The translations under genes and the position numbers were made by a program. The notes below the pieces were generated by a model, which saw only the letters and a program-made list of their open reading frames with translations, was not told the DNA's origin and did not search any database. A DNA stretch of 64,000 nucleotides from assembly GCF_007197735.1 (NCBI RefSeq), contig NZ_CP041637.1:2761001-2825000 (forward strand). The letters run 5' to 3'. Below are positions 8,566-16,780 of the stretch, piece after piece. How positions within the stretch are numbered: position 1 is the first letter of the stretch; every line of letters begins with the position of its first letter. The stretch comes from Formosa sediminum (GTDB lineage Bacteria > Bacteroidota > Bacteroidia > Flavobacteriales > Flavobacteriaceae).

Positions 8566-9591
8566 CTATGAAATGATTAGTTTTAAGTATTCTCCCAATT
8601 CCCAATAGCTAGTGTTTTCAATAATTAATTCTCCAAATTTGGAAGAAAAAATCCGAGTATCTTTTGAATTAGCCTCTTCGATAAGCATATAGTTTTGACA
8701 TTTATTGTCAATAATTGACTGCTTTGTTTTCTCAGTAAGTTCTTTGGTTATTACTATAATTGGTTTTTGATTTTTTATTTGTGCAATTAACTTCGGTTGA
8801 ACGTGAATATCATTGAATCCATAACCAATACAGAGAAAACCATTTGCGTGTTCGATTTCAGAATCAGCTTGGGTAAAAATAGTTCTGTATGGCTCATTAT
8901 GTGTTTCTGAATACTTACTTAATCCAGGTGTAACAATTAATGGGCTATATTCTTGTGGAATATTTTGTCTTATTGGTAACTGTATGTTTTCGTCTTCTTT
9001 TGATTTAAACCAATCTAAAGAGCCGTGAACTTTCCAAATATTTACTTGACCTTTATAGCCTCTAAGAGAAGCAAGATTATTTGATTGAATATTATTTGAA
9101 AAATGTCCAATTAAGTTTTGAGAATAGCCATTACAAATAACTGCTTTGGCTATGCTTGAAGCATATTCAGCAATTCTGTCATAATTGGTTGTTATTATTG
9201 TAACTTTTTTTCCTGCTGTGTCTAAAAAATGTTCTAAAAGTTTGGCTAAAGGAAAATCAAAGTCTTTTTTAATAAAATGTTCGTAAGCTTCTAAATCAGC
9301 TTTATTAACCAGTTCCCACGTTTTATTTACAATTTCAGCAAGTACATTTTCTCTTAATTGAAGTTTTGTTAGGGTAGTTTCTAAATCTCCTGTTTTGTCA
9401 AACTCTACTATGAATTCTTTGAATTGATTTTGGTCTTTTGAATCACTGAATTTAATTGATTTTTTTATGTAGTCTCCTAAAACCCACATTGAAGGAAGAT
9501 TAAAAGGAACAGATGCTCCACTTCCAAGAATTATGAGTGGTATATTATTTGTCCAAGCTTGTAGTTGTTTATAAATTGCTTCTTTTTCCAT
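8566..9591 (-). CDS. SIR2-domain protein (SIR2-HerA defence effector)
   Basis: This is a 341-residue protein. The NAD-binding Rossmann motifs of the SIR2 fold are visible: IILGSGASVPFNLPSM near residue 20, TIITTNYDRIAEYA near 135, and WKVHGSLDWF near 190, followed by FLCIGYGFNDIH. SIR2 effectors of defence systems hydrolyse NAD+ to stop phage growth. It is the first gene of the cassette, with HerA directly behind it. Together they make the longest cassette here (2.8 kb body), which is unusually large for a cassette but holds exactly one functional module. Confidence 0.9.
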   Translation of the reverse strand: MEKEAIYKQLQAWTNNIPLIILGSGASVPFNLPSMWVLGDYIKKSIKFSDSKDQNQFKEFIVEFDKTGDLETTLTKLQLRENVLAEIVNKTWELVNKADLEAYEHFIKKDFDFPLAKLLEHFLDTAGKKVTIITTNYDRIAEYASSIAKAVICNGYSQNLIGHFSNNIQSNNLASLRGYKGQVNIWKVHGSLDWFKSKEDENIQLPIRQNIPQEYSPLIVTPGLSKYSETHNEPYRTIFTQADSEIEHANGFLCIGYGFNDIHVQPKLIAQIKNQKPIIVITKELTEKTKQSIIDNKCQNYMLIEEANSKDTRIFSSKFGELIIENTSYWELGEYLKLIIS

Positions 9592-9635
9592 TCAATTTTT
9601 TTGGTTAGTTCTGCGGTTCCTCCAGTATGAAGCAC

Positions 9636-9759
9636 AACGTATTTGTATATGGTTTGTTGCGTGGTTAAAGCACCTAATTTAGCAAATACAAACCGAATAG
9701 AAAATCCGCGAGGATTTTCGTAAGTAGGCTAGAACTAGCAATAAATTATATACGGTGTT
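9636..9759 (-). repeat. attC-like site 7
   Basis: Core-to-core 124 bp. Stem GTATATGGTTTGTTGC with GCAATAAATTATATAC; spacers GTATTT/GGT. It closes the lipoprotein cassette of 9757-10809. Confidence 0.87.
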
Positions 9760-9771
9760 AGGCAACGTATT

Positions 9772-10797
9772 TTATTCATAATATTCAATATCCCGTTTTA
9801 CTATTCTTAACGGTTTATTGTCTTTAAATTCTGTTTTTTCAATCCAATTATTTTTGGAATCGTATTTGTAGATATAATTCCAAACTTCTTTTGGTTTGTC
9901 ATCGTTTGGTATTCTGGAATTCTCAATTAAATCACCATTTTTATTATATTTCTGTGCCATAATTACAAAATAACTACTTCCTTGTGGTGTAGTTTTGTAA
10001 TCTTTAAGTTCTCCATTGCTATGGTAGCTATATTCTATTTCATAATAAGTTGAATCGCTATCTATATTTGATTTTTCAAGTATCAAATTTTTGTTATTGT
10101 CGTAGAAGAAGATATTCACGTAATTCAAAGTGTCCCAAGTTTTATATTCAATTACTTGTTCTTTTTCCTTTAGATTTTGTTTGTTAAAACTTCTTTCTAT
10201 AAGTTTTACGGGAACATCATTATATTTAAATTCATTTTCGGAAATCACATTGTTATCTGAATCATATTTTGCAGTATATGTTGCAAAAACAGTATCATTT
10301 TGAATCACTTTGCTTTTAATCGGTCGATTATTTTTATCACGTTCAATATTATATGTTCTTTTAAAATCATCGTTAGAAATTGTCCATTGAATAATACTAT
10401 CTTTAGAATCATACTGAAACTCATATTCATAGAAAAACCCTTTACCATAATTATCAATTTCTTTTCTTTTGATTAGTCTATTATCCTCATCATAAGTATA
10501 TATTATTTCATCACTTACTTTTCCATTTGCGTAAAATTCTTTGGAAGAAGTCAAATTTCCAAGTTTATTAAATTCTAATAATGAATTTCGGTCAAAAGAT
10601 AATCCATTGATTTTTTCTCCAATTCTAAATGTATCTTTTTCGGCAATTAAGTTATAAAGTTGAGACTTAACAGACTTTACTTTTCCATTAAAATCATATA
10701 CGGAAATATCATTTTTTTTGTCCGAAATGTTGGTTGATTTAGAGCAACTAAAAATTGAAATACAAATTATTATTAAAATTCCTAATGTTTTTTTCAT
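9772..10797 (-). CDS. Lipoprotein with YD-like (RHS-like) strand repeats
   Basis: This is a 341-residue protein. The signal peptide ends at a lipobox, with Cys18 in ISIFSCSKS, so it is lipidated and probably surface or periplasmic. The body is built of irregular repeats of the form YxYDxxNRLIKR, EFQYDSKDSII, AKYDSDNNVI and YKYDSKNNWIEK. This resembles the YD repeats that wrap into a beta-strand spiral, but without an RHS toxin core. The single gene fills its cassette. Another cassette (12766-13719) has the same type of repeats, so the family is recurrent here. Function unknown. Confidence 0.75.
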   Translation of the reverse strand: MKKTLGILIIICISIFSCSKSTNISDKKNDISVYDFNGKVKSVKSQLYNLIAEKDTFRIGEKINGLSFDRNSLLEFNKLGNLTSSKEFYANGKVSDEIIYTYDEDNRLIKRKEIDNYGKGFFYEYEFQYDSKDSIIQWTISNDDFKRTYNIERDKNNRPIKSKVIQNDTVFATYTAKYDSDNNVISENEFKYNDVPVKLIERSFNKQNLKEKEQVIEYKTWDTLNYVNIFFYDNNKNLILEKSNIDSDSTYYEIEYSYHSNGELKDYKTTPQGSSYFVIMAQKYNKNGDLIENSRIPNDDKPKEVWNYIYKYDSKNNWIEKTEFKDNKPLRIVKRDIEYYE

Positions 10798-10806
10798 ATG
10801 TTGCCT

Positions 10807-10933
10807 AACGGTCTTGTGTATGGTTAGTTGCGTGGTTAAGCAACTAAGTTAGCAAACTTTTACGAACCCGAGAAAATTCCACAGGAATTTTCGCAAGTAC
10901 TGAAGAACCTAGCAATTAATTATACACGGTGTT
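10807..10933 (-). repeat. attC-like site 8
   Basis: Core-to-core 127 bp. Stem GTGTATGGTTAGTTGC with GCAATTAATTATACAC; spacers GGTCTT/GGT. It closes the cassette of 10931-11574. Confidence 0.88.
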
Positions 10934-10954
10934 GCCAGTAGTTTTTTATTCCGT

Positions 10955-11419
10955 TCAATAGGGTTCAAATTTTGCGTTTTTAGGAAATCCGTGATAATAA
11001 ACGACTTCTATTTCAAAACCTGTTGCTCCTTTCCAACGTTTAAAATTATTCCATTTCAGGGAGTCTAATATTTTTTCCGAATTAGATAGCACCAATTTAT
11101 CCAATTCCGATAGTTTTTTATAAGCAATTTGTGAATCCAAATCTTTTGGAATTTCTCCATAAAATAATCGATAAACAGAATTTTTGTCCTTTTTCGTACG
11201 CTTATTAATTCCGTTTGAATATAAGCTGTAATAAACAGAATCTGAAACTTTTATTACAATCCGCTTTTTATATTCTTCGTTATTTAAATCCGTTTGCACA
11301 TAATATTTCACAGTTCCAAAGTCCGTTTTCTGTCGTTTAATCAGTCCTTTGTTAGTCGAACAAGAAACCAAAAAAGCAATTACAACAAAAATTAATATTT
11401 TCAGCGGTTTGTTTTTCAT
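10955..11419 (-). CDS. Small lipoprotein of unknown function
   Basis: This is a 154-residue protein. A hydrophobic signal (residues 7-19) ends in the lipobox FLVSC, so Cys20 is the likely lipidation site. The mature part is basic and Tyr-rich, with no motif I can name. It is the only gene of its cassette; about 150 bases upstream of its ATG are very T-rich on the + strand and hold no gene. Confidence 0.68.
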   Translation of the reverse strand: MKNKPLKILIFVVIAFLVSCSTNKGLIKRQKTDFGTVKYYVQTDLNNEEYKKRIVIKVSDSVYYSLYSNGINKRTKKDKNSVYRLFYGEIPKDLDSQIAYKKLSELDKLVLSNSEKILDSLKWNNFKRWKGATGFEIEVVYYHGFPKNAKFEPY

Positions 11420-11571
11420 TCCGTTTAGTTTTTTTTTCGCCTATTTAATTCAAGAAATGTTTTCAGTTCCGCTTAATTTAATCTTTCATTTAAAATTCAA
11501 AAAAAAAATCAAATTCTGTTTATTTTTTGTCGTTTTTCAATTTAAGTTACGATTTTTCTTAAATTACTGGC

Positions 11572-11697
11572 AACGGTCTTGTGTATGGAAAGTTGCGGTT
11601 TTGTGTGCGAGGATTTTCCGAAGGAAAATCAGACGTAACAAAATTGCAACTGACTTTGGTTAAGCACTAAACTACGCAATTTTTTATACACGTTGTT
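11572..11697 (-). repeat. attC-like site 9
   Basis: Core-to-core 126 bp. Stem GTGTATGGAAAGTTGC with GCAATTTTTTATACAC; spacers GGTCTT/GTT. It closes the TPR cassette. Confidence 0.87.
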
Positions 11698-11714
11698 GTA
11701 AACTGTGCTTTGTT

Positions 11715-12617
11715 TTAATCGCAATATTTTTCAATTCGTTCTTGAGCATATTCAGCACCTAATTCTTTTGCTTTTTTCCAATTCGCACAAGCCTCTGATT
11801 TTTTCTCTTGATTATATTTTGTGTTTCCAATATTATAATAGGTCATTGCGTCATTCGGTTCTAATTCCAATGCTTTTTTATAATCTTTGAGTGCTCCATC
11901 ATAATCTCCATTTTCATCTTTTACGGTTCCTCTATTTGTGATAGCAGAAGTAAAGTCAGGTGCTATTTCAATTGCTTTGTCATAATCAGCTATTGCCGAT
12001 TTCCAAGTGTAAAGTTCATTTTTCACAATGGCTCTTGAATAATATGAATTCGGTTCTTTTGGATTAATTTCTAATACAATAGTCCAATTTGCAATTGCTC
12101 CACTCAAATTATTTGAATTATATAAATCTATTGCTTTGTTAAAATAATAATCCTCTTTTGATTCTGTAAACTCTGGAAGTATCGGCTCTTTATCAACTTC
12201 AGCTCCATAAGCATCAAACTTACAATCAAATTCATATCCTCTTTTTGCCATATCTAAAGCCCAATACATTAAATTGTCTTTTGTGATTGGAAACAAGTCT
12301 GTTTTACCTCTTAATTCATAACTCGCTTCCCAAGTCGTATATTCCTCCAACGAATATCCATAATTATCTTTCAGATATTCATTCAGCTTTTCAAGTTTTT
12401 CTTTTTTGTCAGATAGAAAGTGAAAATCGAGTTTTGTATATGCAAAATCAGTTAATTCACTTTTTTTCATATTCTCATAAACGTCTTCGGCTGAAACCAT
12501 TTCCTTTCCAAAATTGTTCACGAAATTGTCCCAAGTAAAATATGTATTCTCCATTTCTTGACTGTAAGAGTTTGAAATTGAAAGTGTTAATATGATTTGA
12601 AGCAGTTTTTTCAGCAT
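11715..12617 (-). CDS. Secreted tetratricopeptide-repeat protein
   Basis: This is a 300-residue protein. A signal peptide covers residues 1-19 (ending NSYSQ). Residues 20-150 form a non-repeated N-terminal region. From about 155 to 290 there are at least three clear TPR units, for example NPKEPNSYYSRAIVKNELY, APDFTSAITNRGTVKDENG and EPNDAMTYYNIGNTKYNQ. These would make a superhelical protein-binding surface in the periplasm. Single gene in its cassette; partner unknown. Confidence 0.82.
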   Translation of the reverse strand: MLKKLLQIILTLSISNSYSQEMENTYFTWDNFVNNFGKEMVSAEDVYENMKKSELTDFAYTKLDFHFLSDKKEKLEKLNEYLKDNYGYSLEEYTTWEASYELRGKTDLFPITKDNLMYWALDMAKRGYEFDCKFDAYGAEVDKEPILPEFTESKEDYYFNKAIDLYNSNNLSGAIANWTIVLEINPKEPNSYYSRAIVKNELYTWKSAIADYDKAIEIAPDFTSAITNRGTVKDENGDYDGALKDYKKALELEPNDAMTYYNIGNTKYNQEKKSEACANWKKAKELGAEYAQERIEKYCD

Positions 12618-12624
12618 TGTTTAC

Positions 12625-12751
12625 AACGTGTTTGTGTATGGTTAGTTGCGTGTTTCAGCAACTAATTTAGTAAACAAAAACGAACGCGAGAAAATTTCGC
12701 AGGAATTTTCCAAATAGGCAACGACCAAAGCAATTAATTATACACGGTGTT
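12625..12751 (-). repeat. attC-like site 10
   Basis: Core-to-core 127 bp. Stem GTGTATGGTTAGTTGC with GCAATTAATTATACAC; spacers GTGTTT/GGT. It closes the cassette of 12749-13743. Confidence 0.88.
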
Positions 12752-12765
12752 ACAAGCAGTTTTTT

Positions 12766-13719
12766 TCAGAACGTTTTATATTCGTATCTAAATATTTCCT
12801 TTATTCCGTTGGTTGTTTTATCTATTCTTTCAATTCGATTTTGATTGTCGTAATTATAAATATATTCAGTTTTTATCTCTCTTTTTAAATTTTCCTTAAT
12901 GACTTTTATTAATTGTCCTTTTGAATTGTAATTATTAATTTCAAATCGATACAATTTATTGTCACTATCAAATAATTCCATTTTGACTAAATTCTCATTT
13001 TTGTCAAAACTGTCAACTCTAAATATACTTTCATTTTCGTCACGATAATGATTCAGTTTGTTTTTACTTGGGAATTCTTCTTCGTCTAAATGTCTTTTTT
13101 CGCTGACCTTTGTTCCGTTATCATCATATTGAATTTTGGTAACATACTTTTTGTTATCAAGATATTCATAACGATATTGAACATACAAATGATTATTTTG
13201 AAACCTTGTTTCGAGAAGGTATTTCATATCATTATCGTGAGTGTAAATATTCTTTAGTTTAAGATTTCCATCTTCATCATATTCAGAGTAAAGTCTGATA
13301 TTTTCGGGTTTAATAAATGCAGTTTTTCTAAATAGTAAGCTATCCTTTAATTTATACATTATTCTAACTCCATCCTTGAACTCATAGTAATATCCATACC
13401 TAAATGAATCATCTGAACTAAAATACTTTGTCTCAATCTCACGATTTTGGTTGTCATATTTTCGCAATGATTTTCTAACAGAGTTATTCTCCATTCCGAT
13501 TTCACATACTGAATTTCCATTTCGGTCAAATTCGATTGACGATGAAAGTAAGGTGTCCCTTAAAAATTTGATTTTTTCAATTTTATGTTCTTTTATAAAT
13601 TCAGCAGTCGATTTTCCCAAATCAAGTTTATTGAAAAGTCGTTCAGGTTCGTGTTGTATTTTTGATTGTCCGAAAGTAATTTGGGAAGCAAAAAGTATAA
13701 ATATTAGAATTCGGTTCAT
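12766..13719 (-). CDS. Secreted YD-repeat-like protein
   Basis: This is a 317-residue protein counted from the ATG at 13717-13719 (a TTG four codons upstream is less likely). A signal peptide ends around TFGQ (residue 18). The mature part is a string of strand-turn units such as KYDNQNREIETKYF, YEYLDNKKYVTKIQYDDNG, EINNYNSKGQLIKVI and YNYDNQNRIERID, similar to the lipoprotein in the cassette of 9757-10809. There is no lipobox Cys, so it is periplasmic or exported. Function unknown. Confidence 0.72.
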   Translation of the reverse strand: MNRILIFILFASQITFGQSKIQHEPERLFNKLDLGKSTAEFIKEHKIEKIKFLRDTLLSSSIEFDRNGNSVCEIGMENNSVRKSLRKYDNQNREIETKYFSSDDSFRYGYYYEFKDGVRIMYKLKDSLLFRKTAFIKPENIRLYSEYDEDGNLKLKNIYTHDNDMKYLLETRFQNNHLYVQYRYEYLDNKKYVTKIQYDDNGTKVSEKRHLDEEEFPSKNKLNHYRDENESIFRVDSFDKNENLVKMELFDSDNKLYRFEINNYNSKGQLIKVIKENLKREIKTEYIYNYDNQNRIERIDKTTNGIKEIFRYEYKTF

Positions 13720-13740
13720 TGGTTTGGTCAAATTGCTTGT

Positions 13741-13865
13741 AACGGTTTTGTGTATGGTTAGTTGCGTGGTTAAGCAACTAAGTTAACAAACTAATCACAG
13801 ATAGAAAATTCCAGTGGAATTTTCGTAAGTCGGCAGTGACCAAGCAATTAATTATACACGTTGTT
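13741..13865 (-). repeat. attC-like site 11
   Basis: Core-to-core 125 bp. Stem GTGTATGGTTAGTTGC with GCAATTAATTATACAC; spacers GGTTTT/GTT. It closes the cassette of 13863-14352. Confidence 0.87.
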
Positions 13866-13873
13866 GTAGCCAG

Positions 13874-14299
13874 TTATTTTTTTATCAGATAGTTGCTAAA
13901 CAATTCAATAACTTTTTCTTTTGAAAAATTCTTTTCGTTAATACCAATTCCATATTCTAATTTTTTTCCATTTGATAAATTTGAAAAGACTTCACATTTC
14001 CAAGCATTTTTGTCAGAATCACTTAATTTTTCCATTAGTTTTTCTCCTCCACCTTGATTGTAATATTCCTTTAAATCTTTTGGGACTTTAGGATTACGTC
14101 TTTCAAAGTCAGGAATAAACCGAATTATAATATCATTTAGTTCACTTTCAGAATTCTTATTAAAATCGCACTTAACATAAAATTCTCTTCTTTTTTTAGT
14201 GTTATCAAAATCTATGTTGTGAAATTTTGTCTCAATAATCGGATAAATTTTATCAAATTCTGAATAGGCTAAGTCCGATGCGTTTTCTAGTGTTATCAT
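13874..14299 (-). CDS. Hypothetical soluble protein
   Basis: This is a 141-residue protein from the ATG at 14297-14299. The open frame runs further upstream, but that extension is encoded by the neighbouring attC-like repeat and reappears nearly unchanged in front of the barstar gene, so it is not part of the protein. There is no signal peptide or membrane segment. Features: an acidic, aromatic first half (SEFDKIYPIIETKFHNIDFD), a central GGGEKLMEKLSDSDK, and a C-terminal helix. No family recognised. Confidence 0.65.
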   Translation of the reverse strand: MITLENASDLAYSEFDKIYPIIETKFHNIDFDNTKKRREFYVKCDFNKNSESELNDIIIRFIPDFERRNPKVPKDLKEYYNQGGGEKLMEKLSDSDKNAWKCEVFSNLSNGKKLEYGIGINEKNFSKEKVIELFSNYLIKK

Positions 14300-14349
14300 T
14301 AATTTTTTTAGATTATTGAATCCAGAGTTTCTATTTTTTAATTGGCTAC

Positions 14350-14475
14350 AACGTGTTTGTGTAAGGAACGTTGCGATTTTGTACGCGAGGATTTTCCGCA
14401 GGAAAATCAGCAGCAAGCAAAATTGCAAGAACCAAACGATTGAACTAAAATAAGCAATGTTTTTTACACGGTGTT
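14350..14475 (-). repeat. attC-like site 12 (belongs to gene-less cassette copy 1)
   Basis: Core-to-core 126 bp. Stem GTGTAAGGAACGTTGC with GCAATGTTTTTTACAC; spacers GTGTTT/GGT. Sites 25, 28 and 29 are near-identical and carry the same body. Confidence 0.88.
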
Positions 14476-14909
14476 ATGTACAGGTTTATTTTCTTTCCAC
14501 CATAAGAGTAAAAACCCATAGTTCTACATGTATTTTTAACCTTAAATATCAAAATAGGTAGTAGATATTTTTAGAAGGTTTAAGGGTTCATATTTCAGCT
14601 CAAACCATTGGTTTATTATGTTTTTGTCGCAAAAAAATATACCTGGGAAATCTCTTTTACCAATATGACTTTCTCAAAGTTCAGATTATTTTAAAAATCC
14701 GTCAAAACTTAGAGTTTGCTATATTTTCGATGTAGAGAATGTTTTTAGGAAAGTTAAAATTCAGAGTGGTATTTTGCAACATTTTTTATTCCGCTAGAGT
14801 GAAATTCATAGTGTGTTTTTCAATTCAGCATTTCAATTTTTCCTTACTTAGAAATCTAAAAACTTTAAATTAAGTAGGATTTTCATTGGTTTGGGAACTT
14901 GTACATAAC
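14473..14909 (-). repeat. Gene-less cassette, copy 1
   Basis: This 437-bp body is bounded by GTTATGTACA and TGTACATAAC. No frame longer than about 26 codons is open on the minus strand, and I see no credible start and stop for a protein. It is nearly identical to bodies at 27427-27864 and 29539-29975 and more diverged from the one at 30096-30535. It may encode an RNA, act as spacer DNA, or be a worn-out gene; I see no consensus -7 box in it. Confidence 0.85.
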
Positions 14910-15027
14910 GGTCTTGTGTATGGCTTGTTGCGGGAAATCAGCTATGATTTTCCGCCGTAACCGAAATATAGTAAATTGCAATGAATTCCGATTAGGAATT
15001 CAGCCGCAATGAGCTATACACGGTGTT
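14907..15027 (-). repeat. attC-like site 13
   Basis: Core-to-core 121 bp, the shortest here. Stem GTGTATGGCTTGTTGC with GCAATGAGCTATACAC; spacers GGTCTT/GGT. It closes the cassette of 15025-15886. Confidence 0.86.
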
Positions 15028-15038
15028 ATATGCAGGTT

Positions 15039-15881
15039 TTAATTCCACGTTGTTAACTTAATCGTGTTTTTATTCAATTCCAAAACTTTAAAAATGTAAC
15101 CATACACAAAATCTTTCCTATCATTTTTATTTTCTCCGTTTATGTATAAAATCAAATCTCCATTGATAATGTTAAATCTAAAATCATATTTTGTTTTCGA
15201 ATTCTTAAGACAATAATGGTCGACAAGTTTTTGGTCTTTTTTAAATTTCAAAAAACAATTTTCTTTGGACTTGTTCTCTAATCTGGTTAGAGTATAGATT
15301 TTGTCTTTTTCAATCTTATGAATACTATTGTCATATTCCCAAAGTCCAATTAAAAGTTTATTATTTTCAATATTCAGTTGTTTTCGCTTTTCTTCCAATT
15401 TTATTAAATAATTACCGAAAATTTGTTTTTTCAGCTCCATAAAATTTGATTCTTCCCAATTACAAAATTTATAAATCTTGATTTGTTTTTCATCAATATC
15501 AAGAGTATAATAATTCACATAAGAACTTGTCCATTTTTCCGCACAACCGTCTTTAAATTCAAACGCTTTGGTCAGAAATTTGTCAATTGAAGAAATATTG
15601 ATTTTAGTCAATTCAGTTTCGGATTGTTCAAGTTCTTCATTGTTAGGAATAGAAATTGTTGCGATTATTTTGTTTCCATTTTTCACAAATTTCATTTCCT
15701 CAACAGTATAGGATTCATCTCCATATTGATATCGAATAGTGAGTTCTTTGAATTCGTTTTTCAGTTGCAAAGTGTCGTTTGTGCTAAAGGCGAAAATCGA
15801 ACTCAACGATAAAATAAATAATAATGTAAATATTGTTTTTTTCAATGTTTTTGTTTGAAGTTCGTTTTTCCCAACTTGCAT
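15039..15881 (-). CDS. Secreted lipocalin-like protein
   Basis: The frame from the ATG at 15879-15881 gives 280 residues. A TTG at about 15846 would put the start right before the signal peptide (KKTIFTLLFILSLSSIFAFS) and is a good alternative, because the first 12 residues before it are unusual for a signal. Residues 40-170 contain a beta-rich domain with a Cys pair (DGCAEKW and KFCNWEE). The C-terminal part, LIGLWEYDNSIHKIEKDKIY to LILYINGE, has the strand pattern of lipocalin-like GxW domains. Single gene in its cassette. Confidence 0.65.
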   Translation of the reverse strand: MQVGKNELQTKTLKKTIFTLLFILSLSSIFAFSTNDTLQLKNEFKELTIRYQYGDESYTVEEMKFVKNGNKIIATISIPNNEELEQSETELTKINISSIDKFLTKAFEFKDGCAEKWTSSYVNYYTLDIDEKQIKIYKFCNWEESNFMELKKQIFGNYLIKLEEKRKQLNIENNKLLIGLWEYDNSIHKIEKDKIYTLTRLENKSKENCFLKFKKDQKLVDHYCLKNSKTKYDFRFNIINGDLILYINGENKNDRKDFVYGYIFKVLELNKNTIKLTTWN

Positions 15882-15883
15882 AT

Positions 15884-16008
15884 AACGTTTATGTATATGG
15901 AAAGTTGCGGGTTTGCGTGCGAGGAATTTCCGAAGGAAATTCAGACGTAGCAAACGTGCAGCGACCTTTGTTTAAGCCAAACACTAGCAATTTTTTATAT
16001 ACTGTGTT
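15884..16008 (-). repeat. attC-like site 14
   Basis: Core-to-core 125 bp. Stem GTATATGGAAAGTTGC with GCAATTTTTTATATAC; spacers GTTTAT/TGT. It closes the lipoprotein cassette of 16006-16594. Confidence 0.86.
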
Positions 16009-16021
16009 GGCAAATCGTATT

Positions 16022-16582
16022 TTAATCAAAGTAACCCTCAAATTTTATTGATTCTAAAATTCCGTTTTCAAATTGAAAAAAGAATAATGAGGTTTGCTCT
16101 AAATTCCCAAGAGTTACTTTATCAGATTCTATTTTAGTTTTTAATATATTTTCAAGTGTTCTTTTATTAATTCCGATGTTTAATGAATCAATGAACTTTA
16201 TTTCAGGATTTTTGATAATTCCTCCAATAATTGATTCCCAGCTTTTTGCTTTATAAAATTCCAATTTAGTTTTGTCAAAAGTCAGAGTTTTCATTGTGTC
16301 AATAACACTTTTGTCATGATGGTTTTGATAAGGTTTTAACTCTATTTTGAATAAAGAACTTTTAAGAGCATAATTTTCCAATTCAGATTCAAAAGCAAAT
16401 GCTAAACTGTCATTTTCTACAAACTGTTCCTCCGCAATGTTTTCCTCAACTTTTTTTTCCGTTTCGGTTTTTAATTCAATCGTTGCATTTTGTTCGACAA
16501 TTTCAGCCTTTTTGGTTTCAGTTTGTTTGCAAGAAACCAATAATATTAAAATTAGAATCGATGTTAGTAAATGTTCTCTCAT
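16022..16582 (-). CDS. Lipoprotein of unknown function
   Basis: This is a 186-residue protein. A signal peptide with lipobox LLVSC (Cys18) is followed by a Glu/Lys/Thr-rich linker (residues 20-60) that would lift the globular part off the membrane. The C-terminal 120 residues are alpha/beta in pattern (FDKTKLEFYKAKSWESIIGG, then FFQFENGILESIKFEGYFD). No family recognised. Single gene in its cassette. Confidence 0.7.
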   Translation of the reverse strand: MREHLLTSILILILLVSCKQTETKKAEIVEQNATIELKTETEKKVEENIAEEQFVENDSLAFAFESELENYALKSSLFKIELKPYQNHHDKSVIDTMKTLTFDKTKLEFYKAKSWESIIGGIIKNPEIKFIDSLNIGINKRTLENILKTKIESDKVTLGNLEQTSLFFFQFENGILESIKFEGYFD

Positions 16583-16591
16583 ATGTTTGCC

Positions 16592-16716
16592 AACGGTCTC
16601 GTATATGAAAAGTAGCGAATTTTTAATTCACTAATTTTCGGAATTATAAATTACCTTAAATTTATAAAATTCATTTCGGTTAAGTAGTCAATTCGCTATT
16701 TTTTATATACATTGTT
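16592..16716 (-). repeat. attC-like site 15
   Basis: Core-to-core 125 bp. Stem GTATATGAAAAGTAGCGAA with TTCGCTATTTTTTATATAC; spacers GGTCTC/ATT. It closes the restriction-modification cassette (ends GTTGGCACAC and GTGTGCCAAC). Confidence 0.88.
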
Positions 16717-16747
16717 GGCACACGTTTTTTTATTCCATTTTTTATTC

Positions 16748-16755
16748 TAAATTTG
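16748..16755 (+). promoter_or_regulatory. -7 box of the methyltransferase promoter
   Basis: TAAATTTG fits the Bacteroidetes TAnnTTTG box and lies 26 bases before the ATG of the methyltransferase. I do not see a well-placed TTG at -33, so the promoter is tentative. It would let this one + strand gene be expressed independently of array transcription. Confidence 0.45.
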
Positions 16756-16780
16756 TAACCATTGTATAAGGTTGTGTGAT

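Noticed and set aside
13874-14428. Extended start of the 141-residue protein and the matching extension before barstar (26990-27382)
   Set aside because: The extra N-terminal residues are translations of near-identical attC-like repeats, seen twice in front of unrelated proteins; internal ATG codons are the real starts.
14473-14909. Protein gene in the gene-less cassette
   Set aside because: The longest frames are about 26 codons, and none keeps a start, stop and frame across all four copies.
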